DNA of 64,000 bases from Cupriavidus sp. Lineage in GTDB: Bacteria > Pseudomonadota > Gammaproteobacteria > Burkholderiales > Burkholderiaceae. Under the pieces are notes generated by a model that had not been told where the DNA came from, did not search any database, and saw only the letters and a program-made list of their open reading frames with translations. Numbering within the stretch: the stretch's first letter is position 1; every line of letters starts with the position of its first letter. Shown here in pieces: positions 8,078 through 15,394 of the stretch. Made by a program: the position numbers and the translations under genes. The stretch lies in the NCBI GenBank assembly GCA_031180665.1, contig JAPSLP010000023.1, forward strand, positions 20,529 through 84,528, read 5' to 3'.

Positions 8078-9220
8078 TCAACGTGCGAGGCAGATTCCCA
8101 GCATCGTCTGCAGGCGGGCACGGTCCAGATTGCGGCCGATAAAGACCAGTTTGCTCTCGCGCGGCGCGTCCAGCCACGGCTCGCCCGCATGCAGGTCCAG
8201 CTGACGGTGCACGGCCTGCAGGACATGGCGCCGCTCGCTGCCGGCGACGGCGACGATGCCCTTGATGCGGAACAGATCGTCCCCTTGCGCGGCCAGCAAG
8301 GCTCGGATCGCGCTGGCGAGACGGTCTGCGTCGAACGGCCGGTCGAACACCAGCGAGACCGAGGAAACCGAGGGGTCGTGACGGTGCGCGTGGTCATGAT
8401 CGTGGCCGTCGCCATGGTCGCGGCCGCAGTGCTCGTCGCAGATGTGGCCTTCGTCGTGATCATGCCCGTGCCCGTGCTCGTGCTCGCTGTCGTCGAGCAC
8501 CGCCAGCCCCGGCGTAAACCCGCCGATCCCCAGGATCCGCCGCAGATCGACACGCGCATAGTTCGAACGCAAAATCTGCGCGCCCTCGTTGAGCCGGCGC
8601 AGGCGTGCCTCGAGCGCGTCGACCGCCGCCAGGTCGGCGAGATCCGTCTTGTTGATCACGATGCGGTCCGCCGCGACGATCTGGTCGACCGCCTGATTGT
8701 CGAAACCGCGCAGCTGCGGATCGTCCAGGTGGCCTTCGATATGCAGCGCGTCGACCAGCGTGACCACGCCGTCGAGCGCGACCTCGCGCGCCACCTCGTG
8801 ATCCATGAAGAAGGTCGCCGCCACCGGCGTTGGGTCGGCCAGGCCGCTGGTCTCGACGATGATATGGTCGAAGCGTTCGGGCTGCGCCAGCAGCTTCTGC
8901 AGGATGCGAACCAGATCGGTGCGCACATCGACCACGCAGCAGATGCAGCCGTTGGTCATCTGGTAGATTTCCTCGTCCGAGCTGAGCACCAGGTCCGAAT
9001 CCACGTCGACCTCGCCGAACTCGTTCTCGATCACCGCGATGCGATGACCGTGCCGCTCGGTCAGGATATGGTTCAGCAACGTGGTCTTTCCCGCGCCGAG
9101 AAAGCCGGTCAGGATCGTCACCGGCACCGGCACCGCAGCGCGCTCGGCATGAGCTGCGGCGACCGGTTCGACGGTGGCCGGGCGTACCGCTTCAGGCATC
9201 AAGGACGTAAGGGCATTCAT
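8078..9220 (-). CDS. CobW/G3E-family GTPase with His-rich loop (metallochaperone-like)
   Basis: 380 residues from ATG 9220, with AGGAGGAG upstream. Motifs: Walker [12 protein letters not shown] (from residue 39), the family metal motif CICC (C92-C95), [12 protein letters not shown] (190-193), and a C-terminal CobW domain from about residue 285. A His/Asp/Cys-rich insertion at 247-281 (many HGHDHD units plus CDEHC) is suited to binding Zn or a similar metal. G3E GTPases of this type (COG0523) insert or deliver metals. The start overlaps the ubiX-type stop by 4 bases, so it is co-translated with the decarboxylase genes. An inference is that it loads metal into the upstream amidohydrolase or amidohydrolase pair. 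Confidence 0.87.
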   Translation of the reverse strand: MNALTSLMPEAVRPATVEPVAAAHAERAAVPVPVTILTGFLGAGKTTLLNHILTERHGHRIAVIENEFGEVDVDSDLVLSSDEEIYQMTNGCICCVVDVRTDLVRILQKLLAQPERFDHIIVETSGLADPTPVAATFFMDHEVAREVALDGVVTLVDALHIEGHLDDPQLRGFDNQAVDQIVAADRIVINKTDLADLAAVDALEARLRRLNEGAQILRSNYARVDLRRILGIGGFTPGLAVLDDSEHEHGHGHDHDEGHICDEHCGRDHGDGHDHDHAHRHDPSVSSVSLVFDRPFDADRLASAIRALLAAQGDDLFRIKGIVAVAGSERRHVLQAVHRQLDLHAGEPWLDAPRESKLVFIGRNLDRARLQTMLGICLAR

Positions 9221-9840
9221 GGTGTCTCCTCCTCTGCCATGACGGTGGGCATCGCGTTGGCTGGCGCGGGACGCATCCCCTGCCAACGCGCGACCAGACC
9301 GGCATGGTCGATATCGAACAGGTCGAGCGTGCGCCCGACGGTATGGTTGACCAGGTCGTCGATGGTGCCGGGCCGGTGGTAGAACGCCGGCACCGGCGGC
9401 AGCACGATCGCGCCCATCTCGGTCACCGCGGTCAGGTTGCGCAGGTGGCCCAGATGCAGCGGCGTCTCGCGCGGCAGCAGCACCAGCCGGCGCCTTTCCT
9501 TGAGCATCACGTCGGCGGCGCGCGTGACCAGGTTGTCCGCGATGCCATGCGCGATCGCCGCCAGCGTGCGCATCGAGCACGGCGCCACCACCATGCCGGC
9601 GCAGCGGTAGGAGCCGCTGGCGATGGTTGCGCCGATATCGCGGACGTTGTGCGCGACGTCGGCCAGCGCCTCGACCTCGGCGCGGCGCAGTCCGAGCTCG
9701 TGCTGGATCGTCAGCCAGCCCGATGGCGTCACCACCAGGTCGGTGCGCCAGTCCGGCTGCTGCGCCAGCCACTGCAGCAGCCGCACGCCGTAGATCGCGC
9801 CGCTGGCGCCGGTGATGGCGACCACGAGACGCCGGCTCAT
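9217..9840 (-). CDS. ubiX: UbiX-type flavin prenyltransferase
   Basis: 207 residues from ATG 9840. The N-terminal nucleotide-binding motif [11 protein letters not shown] is at 8-18. The central segment [21 protein letters not shown] and the [19 protein letters not shown] strand are characteristic of UbiX/Pad1. The enzyme joins dimethylallyl phosphate to FMN to make prenylated FMN, the cofactor of UbiD decarboxylases. It overlaps the UbiD-type gene upstream and the GTPase downstream by 4 bases each (ATGA), so all three are translationally coupled. Because it sits with a catabolic-looking UbiD it may be dedicated to that enzyme rather than to ubiquinone synthesis. Confidence 0.9.
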   Translation of the reverse strand: MSRRLVVAITGASGAIYGVRLLQWLAQQPDWRTDLVVTPSGWLTIQHELGLRRAEVEALADVAHNVRDIGATIASGSYRCAGMVVAPCSMRTLAAIAHGIADNLVTRAADVMLKERRRLVLLPRETPLHLGHLRNLTAVTEMGAIVLPPVPAFYHRPGTIDDLVNHTVGRTLDLFDIDHAGLVARWQGMRPAPANAMPTVMAEEETP

Positions 9841-11285
9841 GGGCGCCCCATCGCTGCGCCGAGCAGCTGCGCCGCCCGCGCCATCGCATCGTCGCCGATG
9901 CGCGCGCGGATGCCGTCGAACTGCGGGCCGCGCGTCGCATCGAGACCCATGCGCGAGGTGGTGCCGACGCCGGAGGCCGATGGATCGAGCGCGCTGCCCG
10001 GCAGGCCGTCGACGACCACCACGTCCAGATGCGGCTGCAGATGCGTGGCAACGGCCCACAGCACTTCCTCGTCGCGCGTGATTTCGACATCCTCGTCGAC
10101 GGCGATCACCGTCTTCAGGTACGGATCCCAGCCCAGCAGCCCCAGCATGACCTGGCGCGCCTCGCCGGCCCGCATCGGCTTGAGCGCGACATAGGCATGG
10201 AAATGCGTGCCCGAGCTCGGGTAGTGCACCGCGGTGACGCTGGGGAAGCGCTCCTTGAGCTTTTCGACCATCTCGGACTCGCGCGGAATCCGCCCGAGAT
10301 TGAGGTGCTCGGCCGAATTGCCTCCGACCACGTCGATCAGCATCGCGTCGCGCCGGCGCAGGATCGTCTCGACGCGCAGCAGATTGTTGGTCGAACGATC
10401 CGACGAATAGCCGGTGAATTCGCCGAACGGCCCCTCGTCGACGCGCGCCTCCGGGTCGATCACGCCTTCCAGTACGATTTCGGCGCTGGCAGGTACCGCG
10501 ATGCCATGCCGCGGCGTGCGCACGACCTCCAGCGGCGCGCCGAACAGGCCGCCGGCGACGTGGCGCTCGTCGACGCCGTAGGGCAGCCGCGCCGCGCCGG
10601 CCAGCATGAACAGCGGATGCGCGCCGATCACCATCGCCACCGGCAGCGGCTGACCGCGCGCGGCAGCCTGCTGCTGCATGCGCCACAGATGGCCGCGCGA
10701 ATGCAGGCTGGTGGCGATGCCGGTCGGTGAATGCACCATCGAGCGGTGGTAGCTGGCGTTGCCGATGCCGGTCTCGGGGTCCTGCGCGATCAGGATCGCG
10801 TTGGTGATATAGGGTCCGCGATCGGTGGCGAAATGCCGGATCGCCGGGATCGTGCGCAGGTCGATGCCGTCGGTCTGCACGACCTCCAGCACCGGTCCAC
10901 GGTCGACCTCGCGCGGCGGCACCAGTCTGCGGCTGCGCGCCTGGTACTCGGCATGGATGCCGTCGGCGCCGACGCCGAGCAGCCGACCGACGCGCTCGCG
11001 CGAGGCGAACACATTGGTCACCAGCGGCGCGCCCAAACCGCGCACGCGCTCGAACACCAGCATCGGGTGACGTCCCTGCCCGGCGAGTTGCCAGACCACG
11101 GCGGTCGCATCCTGGTCCGCATCGACCTCCTCCCCTATCGCCAGCACATCGTCGGGATGCGCGGCCCGATAGGCCGCCAGAAAGTCGCGAAAGTCCTGCG
11201 AGGACGAATAGCGCCCGGGATGGAGCCCGGGACCGAGCCGCGAATGGGGCCCCGAATGGAGCCGCGAGTTGAGCCGCGATGTCAT
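9837..11285 (-). CDS. UbiD-family prFMN-dependent (de)carboxylase
   Basis: 482 residues from ATG 11285, with AGGAGAG upstream. The prFMN/catalytic signature is intact: [10 protein letters not shown] with N176 and R181, and [11 protein letters not shown] with E284 and E289, the Glu/Arg/Glu set of the family. Length matches UbiD, pyrrole-2-carboxylate and furandicarboxylate decarboxylases. The N-terminal 24 residues are an unusual repeat-derived extension (three copies of TCGCGGCTC) before the normal start of the fold at DFRDFL. It probably decarboxylates an aromatic, heteroaromatic or alpha,beta-unsaturated acid. It shares an operon with ubiX, a GTPase and two amidohydrolases. The true ubiquinone UbiD is not excluded, but the context argues for catabolism. 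Confidence 0.87.
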   Translation of the reverse strand: MTSRLNSRLHSGPHSRLGPGLHPGRYSSSQDFRDFLAAYRAAHPDDVLAIGEEVDADQDATAVVWQLAGQGRHPMLVFERVRGLGAPLVTNVFASRERVGRLLGVGADGIHAEYQARSRRLVPPREVDRGPVLEVVQTDGIDLRTIPAIRHFATDRGPYITNAILIAQDPETGIGNASYHRSMVHSPTGIATSLHSRGHLWRMQQQAAARGQPLPVAMVIGAHPLFMLAGAARLPYGVDERHVAGGLFGAPLEVVRTPRHGIAVPASAEIVLEGVIDPEARVDEGPFGEFTGYSSDRSTNNLLRVETILRRRDAMLIDVVGGNSAEHLNLGRIPRESEMVEKLKERFPSVTAVHYPSSGTHFHAYVALKPMRAGEARQVMLGLLGWDPYLKTVIAVDEDVEITRDEEVLWAVATHLQPHLDVVVVDGLPGSALDPSASGVGTTSRMGLDATRGPQFDGIRARIGDDAMARAAQLLGAAMGRP

Positions 11286-11370
11286 CGATCTCTCCTTGTC
11301 ACGCCGGGCCGGGCCGCGCGCGCAGGCGCCGCCCGGCCCGGCCGCGTTGTCGGCCCGATCAGCGGCCCGT

Positions 11371-12285
11371 TCAGCGAAGACCGGCGTAGGTGTCGGTCAG
11401 GCGCGCCTGCGCCTCCTCCATCGTGCGCGGCGGCGGCGTGGTCTCCAGACCGATCAGGCGGGCAATGTTGTTGCCCATGTAGTCCTCCAGCCCGTCCTCG
11501 TCCAGGTCCATGCCTTGCGGCGCGGGACCGCACAGCATCTCCAGCTCGCGCAGCCACATGCCGGGCTCGTTGGGCGGCGTGTCGGTGCCGAACACGATCT
11601 TGTTGCGCGGCAACTGGCGGGCGAATTCGACGATGCGCGACTGGAAGCACCAGCCCGATTCGCAATAGACATTGGGCGTGTCCATTGCCATCCAGAACGC
11701 CTCGAACGAATAATTGCCGCCGGTCTGGATGCCGAAATGGCCGATGATGAAATTGACCATCGGAAATTCGCGGATGATCGGATAGAACATCGTCGGAATC
11801 GTGTACGGGCCGTCGCCGGTATGGATCAGCACCACGACGTTGTACTTGGCACACATCTTCAATGCGGGCCGCAGCCAATCGAGTGCGCGGTCGGGACGAT
11901 AGCCGTGCATGTTGGCATGCAGCTTCATCATCTTGAAGCCGTATTCCTTGACGTGGTATTCGAGCTCGAGCGCGCCCTCTTCCGGACCCCAGCGCGGATT
12001 GAAGGTGAAATTGCCGATGAAGCGGTCCGGATATTTCTGGCACAGCTCGGCCACATAGGCCATGTAGTCGCGCACGCCTTCGCGGCCGCGGCGATTGCCG
12101 TCGCGATAGCCGGTATTGCCGGGCGGCGGCTGAATAAAGCCCATGTCGATGCGGCGCGGCTTGCCGTTGATGATGTAGGGGCCGTCCATCATCTTGAGCA
12201 GGCGCTCGCCGGTGAACGGTTCGCCGGTATGGCGCCAGGCCTCGTCGACGAGGTTGGTGGGATGCAGATGGGTGTCGATGATCAT
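11371..12285 (-). CDS. ACMSD-type amidohydrolase (metal site intact)
   Basis: 304 residues from ATG 12285. It is an amidohydrolase_2 (COG2159) TIM barrel related to ACMSD, gamma-resorcylate and 5-carboxyvanillate decarboxylases. Ligand residues are all visible: HxH on strand 1 (H6, H8 in DTHLHP), H155 in LIHTGDG, H183 in IGHFG and D235 in GTDTPP. K121/H123 in KLHANMH are also conserved-looking. It lies 75 bases after a paralogue and 85 bases before the UbiD-type gene, all on the minus strand. It is a metal-dependent hydrolase or non-oxidative decarboxylase acting on a cyclic acid; the substrate is unknown. Confidence 0.85.
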   Translation of the reverse strand: MIIDTHLHPTNLVDEAWRHTGEPFTGERLLKMMDGPYIINGKPRRIDMGFIQPPPGNTGYRDGNRRGREGVRDYMAYVAELCQKYPDRFIGNFTFNPRWGPEEGALELEYHVKEYGFKMMKLHANMHGYRPDRALDWLRPALKMCAKYNVVVLIHTGDGPYTIPTMFYPIIREFPMVNFIIGHFGIQTGGNYSFEAFWMAMDTPNVYCESGWCFQSRIVEFARQLPRNKIVFGTDTPPNEPGMWLRELEMLCGPAPQGMDLDEDGLEDYMGNNIARLIGLETTPPPRTMEEAQARLTDTYAGLR

Positions 12286-12360
12286 TGCAGTGGCTCCGTG
12301 CGGGGCTGCGTTGTCTGGAAGCGGTCGTGGGCGGCCGTCAGGGCGGCCATCAGGTCGCCA

Positions 12361-13263
12361 TCAGGCGGCGAGCCTGGCGCGGGCCTCTTCGACCGTGCGC
12401 GGCACCGGCGTCGGTTCGAGCCCGATCATCCGCGCGACGTTGTTGCCGAGGTAGTCCTCGAGCGTGTCCTCGTCCAGGTTGAGCCCCTGCGGCGGCTCGA
12501 AACACAGCACCTCCAGCAGGCGCAGCCACATGCCCGGCTCGTTCGGCGGCGTATCGGAGCCGAACAGGATCTTGTGCTTGGGCAACACCTTGGCGAACTC
12601 GACGATGCGCGATTGCAGGCACCAGCCCGATTCGCAATAGACGTTGGGCATGTCCATCGCCATCTGGAACGGCTCGAAGCAATAGACGCCGCCGGTCTGC
12701 ACGCCGAAGTGGGCCATGATGAAATTGACCGTCGGAAATTCCTTGATCATCGGTACCCATTCGGTCGGGATGCTGTAGGGACCGTCGCCGGTATGCAGCT
12801 TGACCAGAACCCCGAGCTCCGCGCATTTCTGCAGTGCCGGACGCAGCCAGTCGAGCGCGCGGTCGGGCCGATAGGCGTGCATATTGGCCTGGAACTGGAC
12901 CATCTTGAAGCCGAGCTTGCGCACGTAATGGTCGATCGCGTTGACGCCGTTCTCGACGCCGCAGCGCGGGTTGTAGACGAAGCAGCCGATGAAGCGGTCG
13001 GGATATTTGCGCACCATCTCGACCGTGTAGGCCATATAGGCGTCGATCGATTCGCTGCCCGATTTGGTGCCGTCGGTCCAGGTGTAGATGGTGTTGCCTT
13101 GCGGCGGCTGGATGAAGGCGCGATCGATGCGGCGCGGCTTGCCGTTGATCAGGAATGGGCCATCCATCATCTGGATCAGGCGCTCGCCGGTGAAGGGCTC
13201 GCCATCGTGCCGCCATGCCAGATCGACCAGATTGGTCGGATAGCAACTGGTGTCGATGATCAT
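12361..13263 (-). CDS. ACMSD-type amidohydrolase paralogue lacking the HxH metal motif
   Basis: 300 residues from ATG 13263, with GAGGAGA upstream. The open frame extends to 13434 but without start signals. It aligns end to end with the next gene (GEPFTGERL, INGKPRRID, RPDRALDWLRPAL, ESGWC, SRIVEFA, DTPPNEPGMWLR all shared). The strand-1 HxH is replaced by Ser6-Cys7-Tyr8 (DTSCYP), and KLH of the paralogue is QFQ here (123-125). H157, H185 and D237 remain. By family knowledge, loss of HxH should abolish normal metal binding unless Cys7 substitutes. It may be a pseudoenzyme subunit pairing with the intact copy, or an enzyme with altered chemistry. It is first gene of the operon. Confidence 0.85.
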   Translation of the reverse strand: MIIDTSCYPTNLVDLAWRHDGEPFTGERLIQMMDGPFLINGKPRRIDRAFIQPPQGNTIYTWTDGTKSGSESIDAYMAYTVEMVRKYPDRFIGCFVYNPRCGVENGVNAIDHYVRKLGFKMVQFQANMHAYRPDRALDWLRPALQKCAELGVLVKLHTGDGPYSIPTEWVPMIKEFPTVNFIMAHFGVQTGGVYCFEPFQMAMDMPNVYCESGWCLQSRIVEFAKVLPKHKILFGSDTPPNEPGMWLRLLEVLCFEPPQGLNLDEDTLEDYLGNNVARMIGLEPTPVPRTVEEARARLAA

Positions 13264-13383
13264 GCGGGTGTCTCCTCGCAATGCTGCAGGTTGAAGGCAT
13301 GCGGGACCGGCCGGTCGTTGCGGACGGGCCGGACTCGCGTTGCGTTCGGGAGCACTGTCGAGGGGAGCGTTGGAAGAATGCGC

Positions 13384-13405
13384 CACCGACGGTACTCCGT
13401 CAGTG
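13384..13405. promoter_or_regulatory. Inverted repeat in the leader of the amidohydrolase operon
   Basis: CACCGACGG (13384-13392), a TACT loop and CCGTCAGTG (13397-13405) form arms with one mismatch. It lies inside the predicted 5' leader, about 70 bases downstream of the predicted start of transcription. It could be a repressor operator or an RNA hairpin. Confidence 0.4.
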
Positions 13406-13477
13406 AGCAATCTCCAGTTGAACGATCGCGGCATTGCGCCGCTGCTTGTTCAATCGACCGCTTCTACCCACGGCGCC

Positions 13478-13507
13478 TTTATACCGCCGCGGAAATTCGG
13501 ATGTCAA
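13478..13507 (-). promoter_or_regulatory. Sigma70-type promoter of the amidohydrolase-UbiD operon
   Basis: On the minus strand, TTGACA (13507-13502) and TATAAA (13483-13478) are separated by 18 bases. Transcription would start near 13471, giving a leader of about 208 bases before the first ATG at 13263. It is among the best consensus matches I saw in the window. Confidence 0.6.
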
Positions 13508-13577
13508 GCGGGAAGCGTGGACGCCGATGTTGCGGCGCCCACCTTCCCGCGGTCGCATCGACCGCTGGTGCGCGCGA

Positions 13578-14321
13578 TCAGGCGTTGGTGCCGTTATCGA
13601 TGGTCCAGGCCGCGCCGGTCACCGCCTGTGCCTCGGGCGAGGCCAGCAAGGCCACCACCGCCGCGACATTGTCCGGCGACGCGAAACGCTGCGGCCCCGC
13701 CATCAACGAGCGCTGCCATTCGGCATGCGGGCCATCCGGCGGGTTCATGTCGGTGGCGGTCGAGCCGGGATGCACGACGTTGACCGTGATGCCGCGCGGA
13801 CCGAAGTCGCGCGCCAGGCCCTGCGTCATGCCGGCCAGCGCCGCCTTGCTGGCGCTGTACAGCGACATGCCCTGCCCCGGCACGCGCACCGCCAGGTTGC
13901 TGCCGATCGAAATGATGCGGCCGCCATCGGGCATCACCGCCGCGACCGCCTTGATCGCGGCGAAGGCGGCACGGACGTTGACGGCCATCGTGATGTCGAA
14001 ATCGTCGATCGACAGTTCGGTCGGGTGGCCAACGCGAAAGATGCCGGCGTTGTTCACCAGGATATCGATCTTGCCGAATTGCCCGGCCGCGCGCGCCACC
14101 GCATCGGCCACCGCCTTCGGATCGGCGTTGTCCGCGCGGATCGCCAGTGCCTGGCGTCCATGCGCGCGCACCTGTGCCGCGACCTCCTCCGCCTGCTGCT
14201 CCGAGCTCGCGTATGTCAGCGCGACGTCCGCGCCGTCGGCCGCCAGGCGACGCGCGATCGCCGCGCCAATGCCCCGGCTGCCGCCGGTGACCAATGCCGT
14301 TTTTCCTTGCAGAGATGCCAT
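13578..14321 (-). CDS. Short-chain dehydrogenase/reductase (FabG-like)
   Basis: 247 residues from ATG 14321, with AAGGAG upstream. Classical SDR signatures: TGGSRGIG (12-19) for NAD(P), NNAG (90-93), Ser138, Tyr155 and Lys159 (YSASK), and HPGSTATDMNP after the catalytic core. It is a cytosolic NAD(P)-dependent oxidoreductase; the substrate cannot be read. It diverges from a TetR gene, with two TetR-like palindromes in between, the usual arrangement for a regulator and its target SDR. The overlapping open frame reaches 14429 but lacks a start signal. Confidence 0.9.
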   Translation of the reverse strand: MASLQGKTALVTGGSRGIGAAIARRLAADGADVALTYASSEQQAEEVAAQVRAHGRQALAIRADNADPKAVADAVARAAGQFGKIDILVNNAGIFRVGHPTELSIDDFDITMAVNVRAAFAAIKAVAAVMPDGGRIISIGSNLAVRVPGQGMSLYSASKAALAGMTQGLARDFGPRGITVNVVHPGSTATDMNPPDGPHAEWQRSLMAGPQRFASPDNVAAVVALLASPEAQAVTGAAWTIDNGTNA

Positions 14322-14431
14322 GTCCTGCTCCTTGACGTGGTGTTTGACGTGATGGTGAACGTGGTATGCCGGCTCCCCGGTTCGTCGCCCCGATGGCTGC
14401 CGGACCGGCGTCGCCCGCCTCACTTGCAATC

Positions 14432-14447
14432 TGTACTTGTCGGTACA
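14432..14447. promoter_or_regulatory. Inverted repeat, probable TetR operator (SDR side)
   Basis: TGTAC, a TTGTCG spacer and GTACA form a perfect 5-base inverted repeat at 14432-14447. It lies just downstream of the predicted -10 of the SDR promoter, a position where a bound TetR-family dimer would block transcription. Inference from position and symmetry. Confidence 0.45.
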
Positions 14448-14459
14448 AATTTAAAGCGA

Positions 14460-14488
14460 ATTATTGGCACGTTGTCGCCGACGGTCAA
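14460..14488 (-). promoter_or_regulatory. Promoter for the SDR gene
   Basis: Minus strand TTGACC (14488-14483), 17-base spacer, AATAAT (14465-14460). It lies between the two TetR-like inverted repeats and about 140 bases upstream of the SDR ATG. Confidence 0.5.
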
Positions 14489-14494
14489 GGGATT

Positions 14495-14510
14495 TACTAT
14501 CCGGTCAGTA
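14495..14510. promoter_or_regulatory. Imperfect palindrome, probable TetR operator (autoregulatory side)
   Basis: TACTATCCGGTCAGTA has outer arms TACT/AGTA and a CCGG core, with mismatches only next to the core. It ends 20 bases before the TetR start codon, as expected for autorepression. Confidence 0.45.
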
Positions 14511-14530
14511 CAGAATTCACTGTTCCATCC

Positions 14531-15160
14531 ATGAGCCAACGAGGAAGACCCCGCGCCTTCGACCGCGACACCGCCCTGCAGGCGGCCATGCGCGTGTTCT
14601 GGGAACGCGGCTACGAACAGGCGTCGCTGAGCGAGCTGACGGCCGCGATGGGGATCAACCGCCCCAGCCTCTATGCCGCCTTCGGCGACAAGGCGCAGCT
14701 GTTCCGCGAGGCGACCGCGCTGTACCAGCGCACCATGAACTTCACCACGCCGGCCCTGGCACGACCGACCGCCCGCGCCGCCGTCGAGGCGATGCTGCGC
14801 GACAACGTCGACGCCTATTGCGACCCGACGACGCCGCGCGGCTGCCTGGTGGTATCGGTGGCCGCCGCCTGCCCGGATGACGACAGCGAGATGAAAACGA
14901 TGCTGTCGAGCAAGCTGCGCACGGTCGGCGAGTCGGTGCGCCAGCGCCTGAAGCAAGGCATCGAGGCCGGCGAACTGCCGGCCGATACGGACGTCGGCGC
15001 CCTTGCCGCGTATTTCGAAACGGTACTGCAGGGCCTGTCGATCCAGGCCCGCACCGGCGCGTCGCGCCAGCGGCTGCATCGGGTGGTGGACTGTGCGATG
15101 CGGGTGTGGGACAGCTTCGTGCCCGAGCCAAAGAAGCGGTCGGCGAGCCGCCAAACGTAA
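14531..15160 (+). CDS. TetR/AcrR-family transcriptional regulator
   Basis: 209 residues from ATG 14531. The N-terminal HTH is clear: GRPRAFDRDTALQAAM, then QASLSELTAAMGINRPSLYAAFGDK (about residues 28-52). The C-terminal part is the all-helical ligand/dimer domain, with PTTPRGCLVV common in the YxaF-like subgroup. The frame opens at 14366, but no start signal exists there. It faces away from the SDR and probably represses both genes through the inverted repeats between them. The inducer is unknown. Confidence 0.88.
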   Translation: MSQRGRPRAFDRDTALQAAMRVFWERGYEQASLSELTAAMGINRPSLYAAFGDKAQLFREATALYQRTMNFTTPALARPTARAAVEAMLRDNVDAYCDPTTPRGCLVVSVAAACPDDDSEMKTMLSSKLRTVGESVRQRLKQGIEAGELPADTDVGALAAYFETVLQGLSIQARTGASRQRLHRVVDCAMRVWDSFVPEPKKRSASRQT

Positions 15161-15232
15161 CTCCTGACTGTGCCTGAACGGCCGTAACGACGGCCGCCTC
15201 GCCCTTTGCTTGCCTTCTGTCAGAGCGAGCAG

Positions 15233-15364
15233 ATGATCGACGACGGCTTGCTGTTTGACGACGGGGAGCCCTTCGACATACTGCTGGAGCGCTGCGCCAC
15301 CATCGAGCGCAAGGCGAACGACCTGGCGCGCAACACAGACGCACTGCCCGAAGAGATGCTCTAA
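15233..15364 (+). CDS. Possible small acidic protein
   Basis: 43 residues, ATG 15233 to TAA 15364, with GAGCGAG upstream as a weak ribosome site. Composition is Asp/Glu/Leu-rich with a plausible amphipathic helix (DILLERCATIERKANDLA). No family is recognised. It fills the gap between the TetR gene and a convergent MFS gene and could also be a remnant of a longer gene. Low confidence that it is expressed. Confidence 0.25.
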   Translation: MIDDGLLFDDGEPFDILLERCATIERKANDLARNTDALPEEML

Positions 15365-15394
15365 TCCGGGCTTCGCATGTCAAAGCCGCGCGAA

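Larger units (their letters stand above)
13264..13577. other. Leader/promoter region of the amidohydrolase-UbiD operon
   Basis: 314 bases between the SDR stop and the first amidohydrolase start. It contains a strong minus-strand promoter (13478-13507), a 22-base near-perfect inverted repeat (13384-13405) and a 12-base palindrome GACCGGCCGGTC (13305-13316). No gene with start signals was found in it. Confidence 0.6.

Noticed and set aside
9217..9840. Overlaps among UbiD, UbiX and GTPase genes considered as frameshifts
   Set aside because: Each protein is complete at both ends and the overlaps are standard 4-base ATGA junctions.
11269..14352. A 1027-codon open frame on the plus strand across the UbiD/amidohydrolase cluster
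   Set aside because: It is antisense to four genes with clear families; its translation is Arg/His/Ala-rich and without any motif, an effect of high GC third positions.
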